This document shows, piece after piece, positions 17,206-25,498 of a stretch of 33,287 bases of DNA. Both the position numbers and the translations under genes were made by a program. Every line of letters begins with the position of its first letter. Position 1 is the stretch's first letter. This stretch comes from CAZHZT01 sp964537285 (GTDB lineage: Bacteria; Bacteroidota; Bacteroidia; Chitinophagales; Saprospiraceae): NCBI GenBank assembly GCA_964537285.1, contig CAZHZT010000060.1, positions 1 to 33,287 of the forward strand, given 5' to 3'. The notes below the pieces were generated by a model. It did not search any database and was not told the DNA's origin. It was given only the letters and a program-made list of their open reading frames with translations.

Positions 17206-17375
17206 AGACTTGCTCTTTAACCACGGATGGGTGCATTTCATTTTGCCGCTGCAGGCAAGAGAAGAGATTATTTTTAGAGAGAGGCACGCTGCCGCGAGCC
17301 TTTCTCTAAAGAAAACACCTTCTCAAGAACAGCGGCAAAATGAAATGCACCCATCCGTGGTTAAAGAGCAAGTCT
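17206..17375. repeat. Inverted repeat with 46-bp perfect arms and 78-nt loop
   Basis: The arm at 17206-17251 (starting AGACTTGCTCTTTAACCACG) is an exact reverse complement of 17330-17375. The loop has its own stem, TTTAGAGAGAGGC against GCCTTTCTCTAAA (one mismatch). The right arm overlaps the 3' end of the gene at 17361-18080: the last codons RLAL and the stop codon are inside it, so the left arm is an inverted copy of that gene end plus its downstream sequence. It is a plausible strong terminator for that gene. The sequence does not show how the exact duplication arose. Confidence 0.85.
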
Positions 17376-18080
17376 AATGATTTCACAACTTTCAGCAGCA
17401 TTTCCGCTGTTTCCTTCCGCAAAGAAGCCATCCTCGCTTCTTCGAAGAATAATAGTTCTCTTTGTGGCTTCTTCACTTCCCGGAGCGCTGATCGAAGCAT
17501 TAATAGTATTATCATTTTCTATTTTTCCTTCAAAAAACAAATCGGCCAGGCCCGGAGAGATATGTTCTGCCCTTCCTGTCAATCCGGCACCAGACTGCAT
17601 CAAGAACAAGCGATACGTTTCAGTAGAGCTGGTATTGGCACACTGGCTACGATCAAAGGTCAGGAACCAAGGGCCTCCCAGAGTAGATTCAGATTGAGCT
17701 TCGACGGGAACAGAAGTTGAAGGCAATAAATGAAAGACAAGGATGAATAATGCAAGAAAAATGCTGACCACGCCATACGTTTTCTTGTTTTTCTCCTCCA
17801 ACTTTTGGCTACGCTCTATAGAACTGAGGAGGGTTAACAAGCGATCACTTGTTTTCGAGACCTCCATCAGACTGTCTTCGAGAGTGATAATGTTTTTAAC
17901 GATCTTGTCTTTTATGCCAAAATAGGTCGTTTGGATGGCTATGAAGTTATTGTAAGTAGTTTCATCAAGATCATCCTTCAACCCATTAACGGTTTCAAAA
18001 ATCTTATCCCAGCGGTTTTGACCGAGGTATTTTTTGATTTCGGAGATTTTTTCTTTAGGGATGTTTTTATCTGAAGGCAT
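17361..18080 (-). CDS. Membrane protein with EAD11-like N-terminus and beta-rich C-terminus
   Basis: This is a 239-residue protein with three parts. Residues 8-85 are helical (IPKEKISEIKKYLG, then TTYNNFIAIQTTYFGIKDKI and SLMEVSKTSDRLLTLLSSIE) and resemble effector-associated domain 11, a death-like adaptor domain that couples proteins in bacterial conflict and signalling systems. One membrane helix follows (about 101-120). The C-terminal 110 residues are rich in beta-strands with the pattern of a lipocalin-like or small barrel domain (WFLTFDRSQC, MQSGAGLTGR, LFFEGKIENDNTINASI). Cys147 and Cys232 could form a disulfide outside the cytoplasm. The adaptor assignment is by visual similarity only. 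No obvious partner effector carrying the same domain is in the window. The last codons lie in the arm of a perfect inverted repeat. Confidence 0.65.
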   Translation of the reverse strand: MPSDKNIPKEKISEIKKYLGQNRWDKIFETVNGLKDDLDETTYNNFIAIQTTYFGIKDKIVKNIITLEDSLMEVSKTSDRLLTLLSSIERSQKLEEKNKKTYGVVSIFLALFILVFHLLPSTSVPVEAQSESTLGGPWFLTFDRSQCANTSSTETYRLFLMQSGAGLTGRAEHISPGLADLFFEGKIENDNTINASISAPGSEEATKRTIILRRSEDGFFAEGNSGNAAESCEIIRLAL

Positions 18081-18158
18081 GGATAGTTTTCTTTCAAATT
18101 TAGCAAAAAAATAGCTAACTATTCATTTTATTTTTTAATTGAGCGAGTAAAAAAGTGC

Positions 18159-18185
18159 GTTCTTTGACAGAAACTGTGAAAGAAC
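18159..18185. promoter_or_regulatory. GTTCTTTGACAG palindrome, candidate operator
   Basis: GTTCTTTGACAG (18159-18170) and CTGTGAAAGAAC (18174-18185) are complementary at 11 of 12 positions around AAA. Related sequences GTTCTTTAACAGAAATTGTG (26569), CTCTTTGACATAAATTGTG (8384) and, inverted, CTTGTCAAAGAAC (30008) precede other genes. The symmetry would fit a dimeric regulator site or a small RNA hairpin. The function is inferred only. Confidence 0.4.
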
Positions 18186-18212
18186 AACCATTTTTACAGC
18201 GATTCTTGCTTT

Positions 18213-18250
18213 AGAAATTAAACCCGCCTACTGCGCGGAATTTCTTTTTT
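18213..18250 (+). terminator. Terminator-like hairpin in leader of the HEPN/PFOR transcript
   Basis: AGAAATT (18213-18219) pairs with AATTTCT (18239-18245), with an inner CCGC/GCGG stem, followed directly by T-run 18246-18250. There is no plus-strand gene upstream to terminate, so it might act as an attenuator in the leader of the downstream cluster or block read-through from elsewhere. Confidence 0.35.
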
Positions 18251-18420
18251 AAAGGGGGTGACGAAAGGACTCTTCCTTTGCAAATTGACATTTCTCACCC
18301 TTCAACACTGACAAATCTCACCAAACTCCCTCTGCAAACGCTCTATTTTGCAAAAAAAGATAATAGCACACTTCGAAAAGCCAAGCACTATTAAAAATTA
18401 TCCATCAAAATCACATAAGC

Positions 18421-18801
18421 ATGCAAAGCCAAGGAGATGACTTTTTATTAAATGAGGCCACGCAACTACTGGAAACCGCTGAGGAAAGCCTTAATCGCCC
18501 CGCAGAAGATGTGGCCGCTTATATGGTGTGCCATAACTCTCGCCAGGCACTTATGCATACCATGTCTTATTTTCTTTTAAAAAATAATATCCAGCCAAAG
18601 GAACCAGCCACCCTGAGTAGCCTTTGGAACCAATGTAAATCAGAAGATGCCCGGTTCCAGGAGCTGGATATTACTCACATCGATTGCCGCCATGAAGAAG
18701 GGGAAGAAGGATATTGCCTGGGCACTGAAAAAGTCAGCTCCTGCTTCAAAACGGCCCGACTGGTTCATGGAATTGTTTCAGAACCTACACCGGGGTATTG
18801 A
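18421..18801 (+). CDS. Small HEPN-like helical protein
   Basis: This is a protein of 126 residues, mostly helical. The core (LLETAEESLNRPAEDVAAYM, then VCHNSRQALMHTMSYFLLKN) has the layout of HEPN domains, in which two long helices pack as a dimer. The RxxxxH nuclease motif of toxic HEPN proteins is not seen, so it is more likely a non-catalytic or ligand-binding HEPN-like protein. The end (GYCLGTEKVSSCFKTARLVH) supplies two further Cys. It precedes the PFOR gene on the same strand with a 125-bp spacer filled by heptamer repeats, so it may be co-transcribed with it. The role is unknown and the family call is tentative. Confidence 0.55.
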   Translation: MQSQGDDFLLNEATQLLETAEESLNRPAEDVAAYMVCHNSRQALMHTMSYFLLKNNIQPKEPATLSSLWNQCKSEDARFQELDITHIDCRHEEGEEGYCLGTEKVSSCFKTARLVHGIVSEPTPGY

Positions 18802-18808
18802 TGCGGGG

Positions 18809-18920
18809 AACGGTCAACGGTCAACGGTTAACGGTAAAAGCTAATCGTTTCCCGTTATCCGTTTCCCGTTAACCGTTAACCGCTAGTCGTTGACCGTTTT
18901 TTCGTTAACCGTTATCCGTT
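18809..18920. repeat. Heptamer-phased degenerate repeats, spacer before PFOR
   Basis: Four units AACGGTC, AACGGTC, AACGGTT, AACGGTA occupy 18809-18836. They are followed at 18845-18920 by the complementary kind: TCGTTTC, CCGTTAT, CCGTTTC, CCGTTAA, CCGTTAA, CCGCTAG, TCGTTGA, CCGTTTT, one extra T, TCGTTAA, CCGTTAT, CCGTT. Apart from that single-base slip, all units keep a 7-bp period. The two halves are inverted to each other and could fold into a long imperfect hairpin ending 6 bp before the PFOR start codon. Confidence 0.85.
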
Positions 18921-18926
18921 TTTATT

Positions 18927-21900
18927 ATGTTTAAAAAAAAGAATCCTCCTAAATATCCTGGCACCCGGGTAGCGCTGGATGGTAATACTGCCGCCATCAT
19001 GTGCGAACGCGAATCCTCGGATGCTGCCGGAGCCTATCCCATTACACCATCAACCCAGATGGGTGAATATTGGGCCGAAGCCGCTGCTAAAGGGCATTTA
19101 AACATTTCAGACCGCCCGTTAATTTTTATTGAGCCGGAAGGAGAACATGCCGCCGCAGCTGTTACTGCCGGGCTTTCCATGACAGGCCTTCGCGCTGCCA
19201 ATTTCTCTTCAGGGCAAGGGATCGCCTACATGCATGAATCGCTTTATGCCGCCGTAGGGAAACGCCTGACCTATGTGCTCAACATTGGCTCCCGGGCCAT
19301 GACCAAATCCACACTGAATGTCCATGCCGGGCATGATGATTATCATGCCATTGATGACACCGGCTTTTTCCAGTTTTTTGCAAAAAAAGCACAACACGTT
19401 GCCGACTTAAATATTATCGCGCACCGGATTGCTGAATTAGCCCTTACTCCGGGCGTTGTCGCGCAAGATGGTTTTTTAACCACCCACCTGATCGAGTCCT
19501 TAATGCTTCCTGAGCGAGAGTTAATTCGGGAATATCTGGGACGCCCCGATGATATCATCGAAACGCCTACTCCGGCTCAGAAAATAATTTATGGCGAAAC
19601 CCGTCGCCGCATTCCGGAACTTTGGGATGTGGACAATCCTGTTATGGCGGGTATCGTCCAGAACCAAGATTCTTATATGCAGAGCGTTGCCGCTCAGCGG
19701 CCTTTTTTCTTTGATCATATTCAGGAATTGACAGACAAGGCTTTTAAAGAATATTATGAGCTGACGGGCCGGCTATATGAGCGCGTAATGACTTACCGCG
19801 TTAAAGATGCGGATTATCTTATTTTGGGACAAGGTAGCTTGATTCCTAGCGCCGAAGCCGTTGCGGATTACATACGAGAAACCAGAGGAGTTAAAGTGGG
19901 GGTTGTCAACTTGGTGATGTTTCGTCCTTTCCCTGCTGATCTTTTAAGTAAAGTAATTAAGGGTAAAAAAGCCGTAACCATACTAGAAAGATTGGACCAA
20001 CCTCTGGCGGTGGATACACCAATTACGCGGGAATTAAGGGCAACCATTGCCAAATGCGTTGAAAACGGAGCAGATAAAAAAATTACCCCTTATCCGAATT
20101 TGGAAACCTATAAACCTGGCGATATTCCAGCCATCTACTCCGGCTCTTTTGGTATGGGTAGCCGCGATTTACAACCAGAGGGCATCATTGGTGCCATTGA
20201 GAACATGCTCCCGGGCGGAAAGCATAAAAAGCAATTTTATCTATCTATTAATTTCATCAGAAATACACCTTACACGCCCAAGCAAAGGGCTTATCAGGAA
20301 TCCATTCAAGAGGCCTATCCTAATGTAAAAGAGCTATCCATCCGCGGATCTGAGAATCCGAATCTGATGCCTAAAGAGGCAGTGACCGTTCGCTTCCATT
20401 CCATTGGGGGTTGGGGTGCCATTACAACAGGTAAGAACCTGGCGATGACGCTTTTTGATTTATTAGGATATGATATTAAAGCAAACCCTAAATACGGATC
20501 AGAGAAAAAAGGGCAGCCCACTACCTATTATTTATCTGCGGCACCCGAGCCGATTCGCTTGAATTGCGAATACTTCTTTGTGGATGTAGTACTTTCACCC
20601 GATCCGAATGTATTCAAGCACACCAATGCGCTAGCAGGTTTGAAAAAAGGTGGTTGCTTTATCATTCAATCAGAAAAAAGCAAACCGGAAGAAGTTTGGG
20701 CCGACATACCCAAACCTTACCAAAAGATCATCATCGATAATGACATTCATGCATTCTATATAGATGGATTTAAAATTGCACGTGAGGAAGCAACTGATCC
20801 GGAGCTTCAATTAAGAATGCAGGGTATCGCCTTCCAGGGCGCTTTCTTTGCCGCTTCTCCAATCATGAAAAAAGCAGGTCTGTCAGAGGAGTCTTTGCTT
20901 AAAGCCATCGAGGATCAACTACAACACAAATTTGGGTCGAAAGGGCAGCGCGTCGTTGACGATAATATGCGGGTAGTGAAAAGGGGCTTTGATGAGGTGC
21001 ATGAGATCCAAAACAAAGTGCTAAGCACTGAAAAGCCGGAAAAATCCAATGGCCATGCGCCTATGGAAATTCCATCCATGCTTAAGGACATCCCTCAAAG
21101 TGAGTCGAAACTCAGCGACATTCATCGCTTCTGGGAACAAACCGGCAATTTTTATCAAAGAGGCATGGGTAACGACAACATTACCGACCCTTTTATTGGA
21201 TTGAGTGTAATGCCTGCCGTTTCTTCACTATTCAGAGATATGACTGGTATTCGCTTCGAGCATCCGGAATGGATCCCTGACAACTGTACTGCTTGTGGGG
21301 ATTGTTACACCATTTGCCCGGACACAGCTATTCCCGGACTGGTGAGCGACGTATCGGATGTTTTGAATACTATTGTGGAAAGAGTTAAGAAAAAACATGG
21401 TAAAGTCGAATATCTACCAAAGACTGTCCGCCAGATGGAAGGCAACATTCGCAAGCTTTTCAATGAAGAAAAAAATGGCGCAACGGTTAATAGCCTCCTC
21501 AACGATGCTATTGACCAAGCAATCAAGGAAGATAGCAGTGGTAATGGTTTAGCGACCGAACTGGGTTGGTTCCGGGAAGAACTTGGGGATTTTCAATTTG
21601 CCCTTACCCGCCCCTACTATGATTTACCAGAAAAGGATCAAGCAAATAGCGGAGGGCTTTTCAGTATAACCATAAATCCAACCACTTGCAAAGGTTGTAT
21701 GGAATGTGTGAAAGTTTGTAATGACGATGCCTTGAGAATCAGACCTCAAACGGAAGAATCCATCGCTCAATTGAATAAAAACTGGGACCTTTGGATGGAT
21801 TTACCTACAACTCCTGAAAAATACAACCGCATTGACGATCTGGAAGAGAAAATTGGTCCTTTAGAAACCATTTTACTTAATAAAGATGCCTATTTGAATT

Positions 21901-23837
21901 TCGCGAGCGGCGATGGCGCCTGCCTTGGTTGCTCGGAAAAATCGGTAGTTCATTTATTCACGGCAACCCTTGAATCGCTGATGCAACCACGCATCAAAAA
22001 GCACATTGCCTATTTGGATGAGCTTATTCAAAAACTTGAATTGCACATTCAAAACAAGATCATGGGCGGTGTCGATTTTAGCGATGCCGATACGATGGCT
22101 AAGATCATTTCTGAGTCTCAGCATACCGATTTAACGATTGCCGGCATAGCAAGTAAGTTGGAATCTGAAAAAGGCACTGAACCGATCGATCAGAGCTGGC
22201 TCAAAGACATAACGCAGTTACTGGCAAAATTGAAAAACCTTAAGTGGAAATATACAGATGGCACCACTGGCAAAGGCCGCTCAACCATGGGTATGAGCAA
22301 TGCTACCGGATGTACCTCCGTCTGGGGAAGTACTTACCCTTACAACCCCTACCCTTTCCCTTGGGTAAATCACTTGTTCCAGGATTCGGCCTCCATTGCC
22401 ATGGGCGTATTTGAAGGCCATATGGCTAAAATGGCAGAAGGGTTTAAAGCCATTCGCAAAGCCGAGCTGGAATTAAAAGGAGCATATCGGCCAAGCGAGC
22501 ACGATGCGTTTTTCACTTATTTCAACTGGCAACAATTCACCGATGAGGAATGGTTGCTTTGCCCACCTGTCGTAACACTAGGTGGTGATGGTGCCATGTA
22601 CGACATTGGCTTCCAAAACTTATCTCGCCTGATGGCTTCCGGAAAACCAATCAAGGTGATTGTTGTCGATACTCAGGTTTATTCTAACACAGGAGGACAG
22701 GCATGTACCTCAGGCTTCATTGGTCAGGTTTCCGATATGGCACAATACGGTAAAGTCTGGAAAGGGAAACCGGAACCTCGTAAAGAGATTGGATTAATTG
22801 CTATGGCACATCGCAATACTTATGTGTTACAAGGCACCCTGGCCAATACTACTCAAATGATCGAAGGCTTTATTGATGGCTTGATGACCAGACGTCCTGC
22901 ATTATTCAACCTTTACACTACTTGTCAGCCGGAACATGGTGTCGGTGATGACCTGGGAGCTCATCAGGCCAAACTTGCTATGGAATCACGGGCTTATCCA
23001 ATATTCAAATACAATCCGGACAATGGCATTAAGCCGGAAGAGGCATTTGATTTAAGCGGCAACCCGGCGATGGACAAATTGTGGCCGACCTATAATTTAA
23101 AATATCTCGAAAACGGCCGCGAAAAGTCTATGGAAGTTGCCATGACCTTTGCTGATTTTGCGATTACCGAAGGGCGCTTCCGCAAACACTTCCGTAAAGT
23201 ACCTCGAGATGCGTGGAATGACAACATGGTGATCCTTGCTGATTTCCTCGAAATGTCCGAAGAAGAGCGTGAAGGCAAGTTTCCTTTCATCTGGGCCATA
23301 GACCGGAAGCAACGTCTTAACCGGGTACTTGTTGCCAAGCCCATCGTTGAATCTTGTGAAGAACGCCGGGACTTCTGGATCCTGTTGCGTGCAATCGCTG
23401 GTGTAGAAACCGAAAAAGCAGAAGAAGTAGATATCGAAGCTAAAGTTCGAAAAGAGGTTGTTGGTAAAATCGCTCAGGGCTTGATGAAGTTAGCCGGTGG
23501 CGATGGCGAAGGAATCGAAAACTTTACATTGGAAGAAAAAGCAACTACCGCTCAAGCAACAGAAGCTTCCCCCTCTTCCAATGGTGATTACATGGCTCCA
23601 TGGCTAGAATCTGATGAATGCACCGCTTGTGATGAGTGTATCAACATCAACCCGAACATCTTTGCCTATAATGCCGATAAGAAGGCCTTCATTAAAGATC
23701 CGGAAGCTGGTTCTTATGAAGATCTCGTGAAAGCAGCAGAAAAATGTACGGCTAGGGTGATTCATCCGGGATTGCCGAAAGATCGGGCAGCTAAGGATGT
23801 GGAGAAGTGGATTAAACGGGGGGAGAAATTTAATTAG
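18927..23837 (+). CDS. nifJ: Pyruvate:ferredoxin oxidoreductase, long form with C-terminal ferredoxin
   Basis: This enzyme oxidises pyruvate and CoA to acetyl-CoA and CO2 and reduces ferredoxin. Domains run in PFOR order: pyruvate-binding domain I (YPITPSTQMGEYW, 37-49), domain II (about 260-415), domain III (HSIGGWGAITTGKN, 491-504), a two-[4Fe-4S] domain (C787/790/793/797 and C921/924/927/931), then the TPP domain with proximal-cluster Cys C999 and C1002, NATGC1129 and probably C1333, and the GGDGAMYD (1219-1226) and NTGGQA TPP/Mg motifs. At 1636 residues it is about 450 longer than usual PFORs. Extra sequence lies between the two ferredoxin clusters (798-920), between C1002 and C1129, and at the end, where a single-cluster ferredoxin (C1565, C1568, C1571, C1607) is fused. 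It is followed directly by the Rnf genes. The ATG at 18927 has no Shine-Dalgarno but aligns with family starts. Confidence 0.93.
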   Translation: MFKKKNPPKYPGTRVALDGNTAAIMCERESSDAAGAYPITPSTQMGEYWAEAAAKGHLNISDRPLIFIEPEGEHAAAAVTAGLSMTGLRAANFSSGQGIAYMHESLYAAVGKRLTYVLNIGSRAMTKSTLNVHAGHDDYHAIDDTGFFQFFAKKAQHVADLNIIAHRIAELALTPGVVAQDGFLTTHLIESLMLPERELIREYLGRPDDIIETPTPAQKIIYGETRRRIPELWDVDNPVMAGIVQNQDSYMQSVAAQRPFFFDHIQELTDKAFKEYYELTGRLYERVMTYRVKDADYLILGQGSLIPSAEAVADYIRETRGVKVGVVNLVMFRPFPADLLSKVIKGKKAVTILERLDQPLAVDTPITRELRATIAKCVENGADKKITPYPNLETYKPGDIPAIYSGSFGMGSRDLQPEGIIGAIENMLPGGKHKKQFYLSINFIRNTPYTPKQRAYQESIQEAYPNVKELSIRGSENPNLMPKEAVTVRFHSIGGWGAITTGKNLAMTLFDLLGYDIKANPKYGSEKKGQPTTYYLSAAPEPIRLNCEYFFVDVVLSPDPNVFKHTNALAGLKKGGCFIIQSEKSKPEEVWADIPKPYQKIIIDNDIHAFYIDGFKIAREEATDPELQLRMQGIAFQGAFFAASPIMKKAGLSEESLLKAIEDQLQHKFGSKGQRVVDDNMRVVKRGFDEVHEIQNKVLSTEKPEKSNGHAPMEIPSMLKDIPQSESKLSDIHRFWEQTGNFYQRGMGNDNITDPFIGLSVMPAVSSLFRDMTGIRFEHPEWIPDNCTACGDCYTICPDTAIPGLVSDVSDVLNTIVERVKKKHGKVEYLPKTVRQMEGNIRKLFNEEKNGATVNSLLNDAIDQAIKEDSSGNGLATELGWFREELGDFQFALTRPYYDLPEKDQANSGGLFSITINPTTCKGCMECVKVCNDDALRIRPQTEESIAQLNKNWDLWMDLPTTPEKYNRIDDLEEKIGPLETILLNKDAYLNFASGDGACLGCSEKSVVHLFTATLESLMQPRIKKHIAYLDELIQKLELHIQNKIMGGVDFSDADTMAKIISESQHTDLTIAGIASKLESEKGTEPIDQSWLKDITQLLAKLKNLKWKYTDGTTGKGRSTMGMSNATGCTSVWGSTYPYNPYPFPWVNHLFQDSASIAMGVFEGHMAKMAEGFKAIRKAELELKGAYRPSEHDAFFTYFNWQQFTDEEWLLCPPVVTLGGDGAMYDIGFQNLSRLMASGKPIKVIVVDTQVYSNTGGQACTSGFIGQVSDMAQYGKVWKGKPEPRKEIGLIAMAHRNTYVLQGTLANTTQMIEGFIDGLMTRRPALFNLYTTCQPEHGVGDDLGAHQAKLAMESRAYPIFKYNPDNGIKPEEAFDLSGNPAMDKLWPTYNLKYLENGREKSMEVAMTFADFAITEGRFRKHFRKVPRDAWNDNMVILADFLEMSEEEREGKFPFIWAIDRKQRLNRVLVAKPIVESCEERRDFWILLRAIAGVETEKAEEVDIEAKVRKEVVGKIAQGLMKLAGGDGEGIENFTLEEKATTAQATEASPSSNGDYMAPWLESDECTACDECININPNIFAYNADKKAFIKDPEAGSYEDLVKAAEKCTARVIHPGLPKDRAAKDVEKWIKRGEKFN

Positions 23838-24142
23838 CGGGGAACGATAGGACGGGGAACGGCTAACGGGGAACGGCTAACGACAGGACGGTGCGACGAA
23901 GGCTGCAGCCTTCGCCGAACAAGCCATGTTGCATGAAATTCGCAAAACAGATTTTTGCGAACGGTGTGACGAAGGCTGCAGCCTTCGCCGAACAAGGAAC
24001 GATAGAACGGTTCGACGAAGGCTGCAGCCTTCGCCGAACAAGCCATGTTGCATGAAATTCGCAAAACAGATTTTTGCGAACGGTGCGACGAAGGCTGCAG
24101 CCTTCGCCGAACAGCCTTGGACGAACAATAAAAGTATAATTA
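23838..24142. repeat. Spacer array: heptamer repeats plus GACGAAGGCTGCAGCCTTCG palindromes
   Basis: From 23843 AACGG-type units recur every 7 bp (AACG at 23858, 23865, 23872 and 23879, with single-base slips at the edges). They are followed by four copies of the perfect 18-bp palindrome CGAAGGCTGCAGCCTTCG at 23897-23914, 23970-23987, 24016-24033 and 24089-24106. Between copies 1-2 and 3-4 there is a second hairpin, TTCGCAAAA/TTTTGCGAA around CAGAT (23939-23961 and 24058-24080). The whole block repeats directly with a 119-bp period. All three minus-strand frames are open across part of this spacer, but that follows from the repeats and no gene is called. Confidence 0.9.
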
Positions 24143-25498
24143 ATGGGAATTTTCAATTTTCATAAAAACACCTTCAAGCACGGTATTCATCCGCCGGAAA
24201 ATAAAAGCGAGACGAATGGACTTCCTATCCGGCAGTTTTCTTTTGCTCCTTTGATCATCTTGCCGACCAGTCAGCATATTGGCGCTCCGGCAGAAGTGAT
24301 CGTCAGAGAAGGGCAGGAAGTCGTTAGAGGTCAATTATTGGCGAAGGCGGTTGGATACGTTTCTGTTCCCATTCATTCGCCAATATCGGGCAGGATTCGC
24401 AAACTTGCCAATGTACCGACGATCTCCGGAAAGATGACGCAAGGGATATATATTGAAGCTTTTCCCAGTTCCAGTCAGGAAGTATTGGAAGGTGAGCCCA
24501 TTGAGCCAGCAACAGCCTCTTCAGAGGAAATACTGCAGGCCATTCAAAATGCGGGCATCGTAGGCCTTGGAGGGGCAGCCTTTCCCACACATGTAAAATT
24601 AAAGGTTCCTGAAGGAAAAAACTGCGAGGTTTTGATGCTCAATGGTATTGAATGCGAACCCTACCTCACTACCGACCATCGGGTCATGTTAGAACAAGGT
24701 GAAGATATACTGTCGGGTATAAAATACTTGATGAAAGCCACAGGGGCCGAACGCACCATCATTGGTATTGAAGCAAATAAAAAGGATGCAGCTCAGCATT
24801 TGAAATCGCTTATCCCCGCTGATGCACCTGTTTCGGTGAAGGTCGTTCCGGTGAAATACCCACAAGGTTCCGAAAAAATGTTGATCACCTCCGTTTTGGG
24901 CCGCGAAGTACCGTCGGGTGGTTTACCGATAGATGTCGGCGTGGTCGTTGTGAATGTAGCTACAGCAGCAGAAATAGGACGCCTGCTTCCTCATGGCAGA
25001 GGCATACAAGAGCGTGTAGTAACGATTACCGGACCAGCCGTAAAAAAGAAAGGCAATTACTTAATTCCTATTGGTACGCCGCTAAGATACGTTTTGGAAC
25101 AAGTGGGAGTGGATGAACAACTGAGTGAAGTTTATATGGGCGGTCCTATGATGGGGGTAGCCGTTTCCAATCTGGACATTTCCATTGTAAAAGGTACTTC
25201 CGGAATAGTAGCTTTTTCCAGTAAGGAAGTTCGTCGCTCCAAGAAAGTATACCCTTGCATTCATTGCGGGGCTTGTGTAGATGCATGTCCGCTCTCACTC
25301 AATCCTTCCAAACTTGGCATCCTGGCCAAATTTGAAGCTTACGATCAAATGGCAGAGGATTTCCACCTTATGGATTGCTTTGAGTGTGGTTCATGTTCAT
25401 ACGTATGCCCATCGAATATTCCTTTAGTTCAATATTTCAGACTTTCAAAATCGATTGTAAGAAAACGACAGGCTGCTAAAAAAACTGCCCATGCTTAA
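24143..25498 (+). CDS. rnfC: Rnf complex subunit RnfC (NADH-binding, 2 x [4Fe-4S])
   Basis: This is the 451-residue peripheral subunit of the ferredoxin:NAD+ oxidoreductase Rnf, which holds FMN, the NAD(H) site and two [4Fe-4S] clusters on the cytoplasmic side. Seen here: the N-terminal RnfC barrel-sandwich region (HGIHPPENK..., then AKAVGYVSVPIHSPISG), the glycine-rich GLGGAAFP motif (141-148), the GIECEPYLTTDHR nucleotide/FMN region (168-180), and the ferredoxin-like clusters CIHCGACVDACP (Cys 372, 375, 378, 382) and CFECGSCSYVCP (Cys 412, 415, 418, 422). The length is typical of the compact RnfC without the C-terminal repeats of gammaproteobacteria. It is the first rnf gene, 305 bp after PFOR, and overlaps rnfD by 8 bp. 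Confidence 0.95.
   Translation: MGIFNFHKNTFKHGIHPPENKSETNGLPIRQFSFAPLIILPTSQHIGAPAEVIVREGQEVVRGQLLAKAVGYVSVPIHSPISGRIRKLANVPTISGKMTQGIYIEAFPSSSQEVLEGEPIEPATASSEEILQAIQNAGIVGLGGAAFPTHVKLKVPEGKNCEVLMLNGIECEPYLTTDHRVMLEQGEDILSGIKYLMKATGAERTIIGIEANKKDAAQHLKSLIPADAPVSVKVVPVKYPQGSEKMLITSVLGREVPSGGLPIDVGVVVVNVATAAEIGRLLPHGRGIQERVVTITGPAVKKKGNYLIPIGTPLRYVLEQVGVDEQLSEVYMGGPMMGVAVSNLDISIVKGTSGIVAFSSKEVRRSKKVYPCIHCGACVDACPLSLNPSKLGILAKFEAYDQMAEDFHLMDCFECGSCSYVCPSNIPLVQYFRLSKSIVRKRQAAKKTAHA

Larger units (their letters stand above)
18081..18420. other. Divergent spacer with palindrome and terminator-like hairpin
   Basis: This is the region between the divergent EAD-like gene and the HEPN-like/PFOR cluster. 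It contains the palindrome at 18159-18185 and the hairpin at 18213-18250 listed separately. The rest is AT-rich and without a gene. It should hold both promoters, but no clear TAnnTTTG box was found at a convincing position. Confidence 0.5.

Noticed and set aside
23834..24165. Overlapping open frames on both strands between PFOR and rnfC
   Set aside because: They are translations of the palindromic array and have no gene-like composition.
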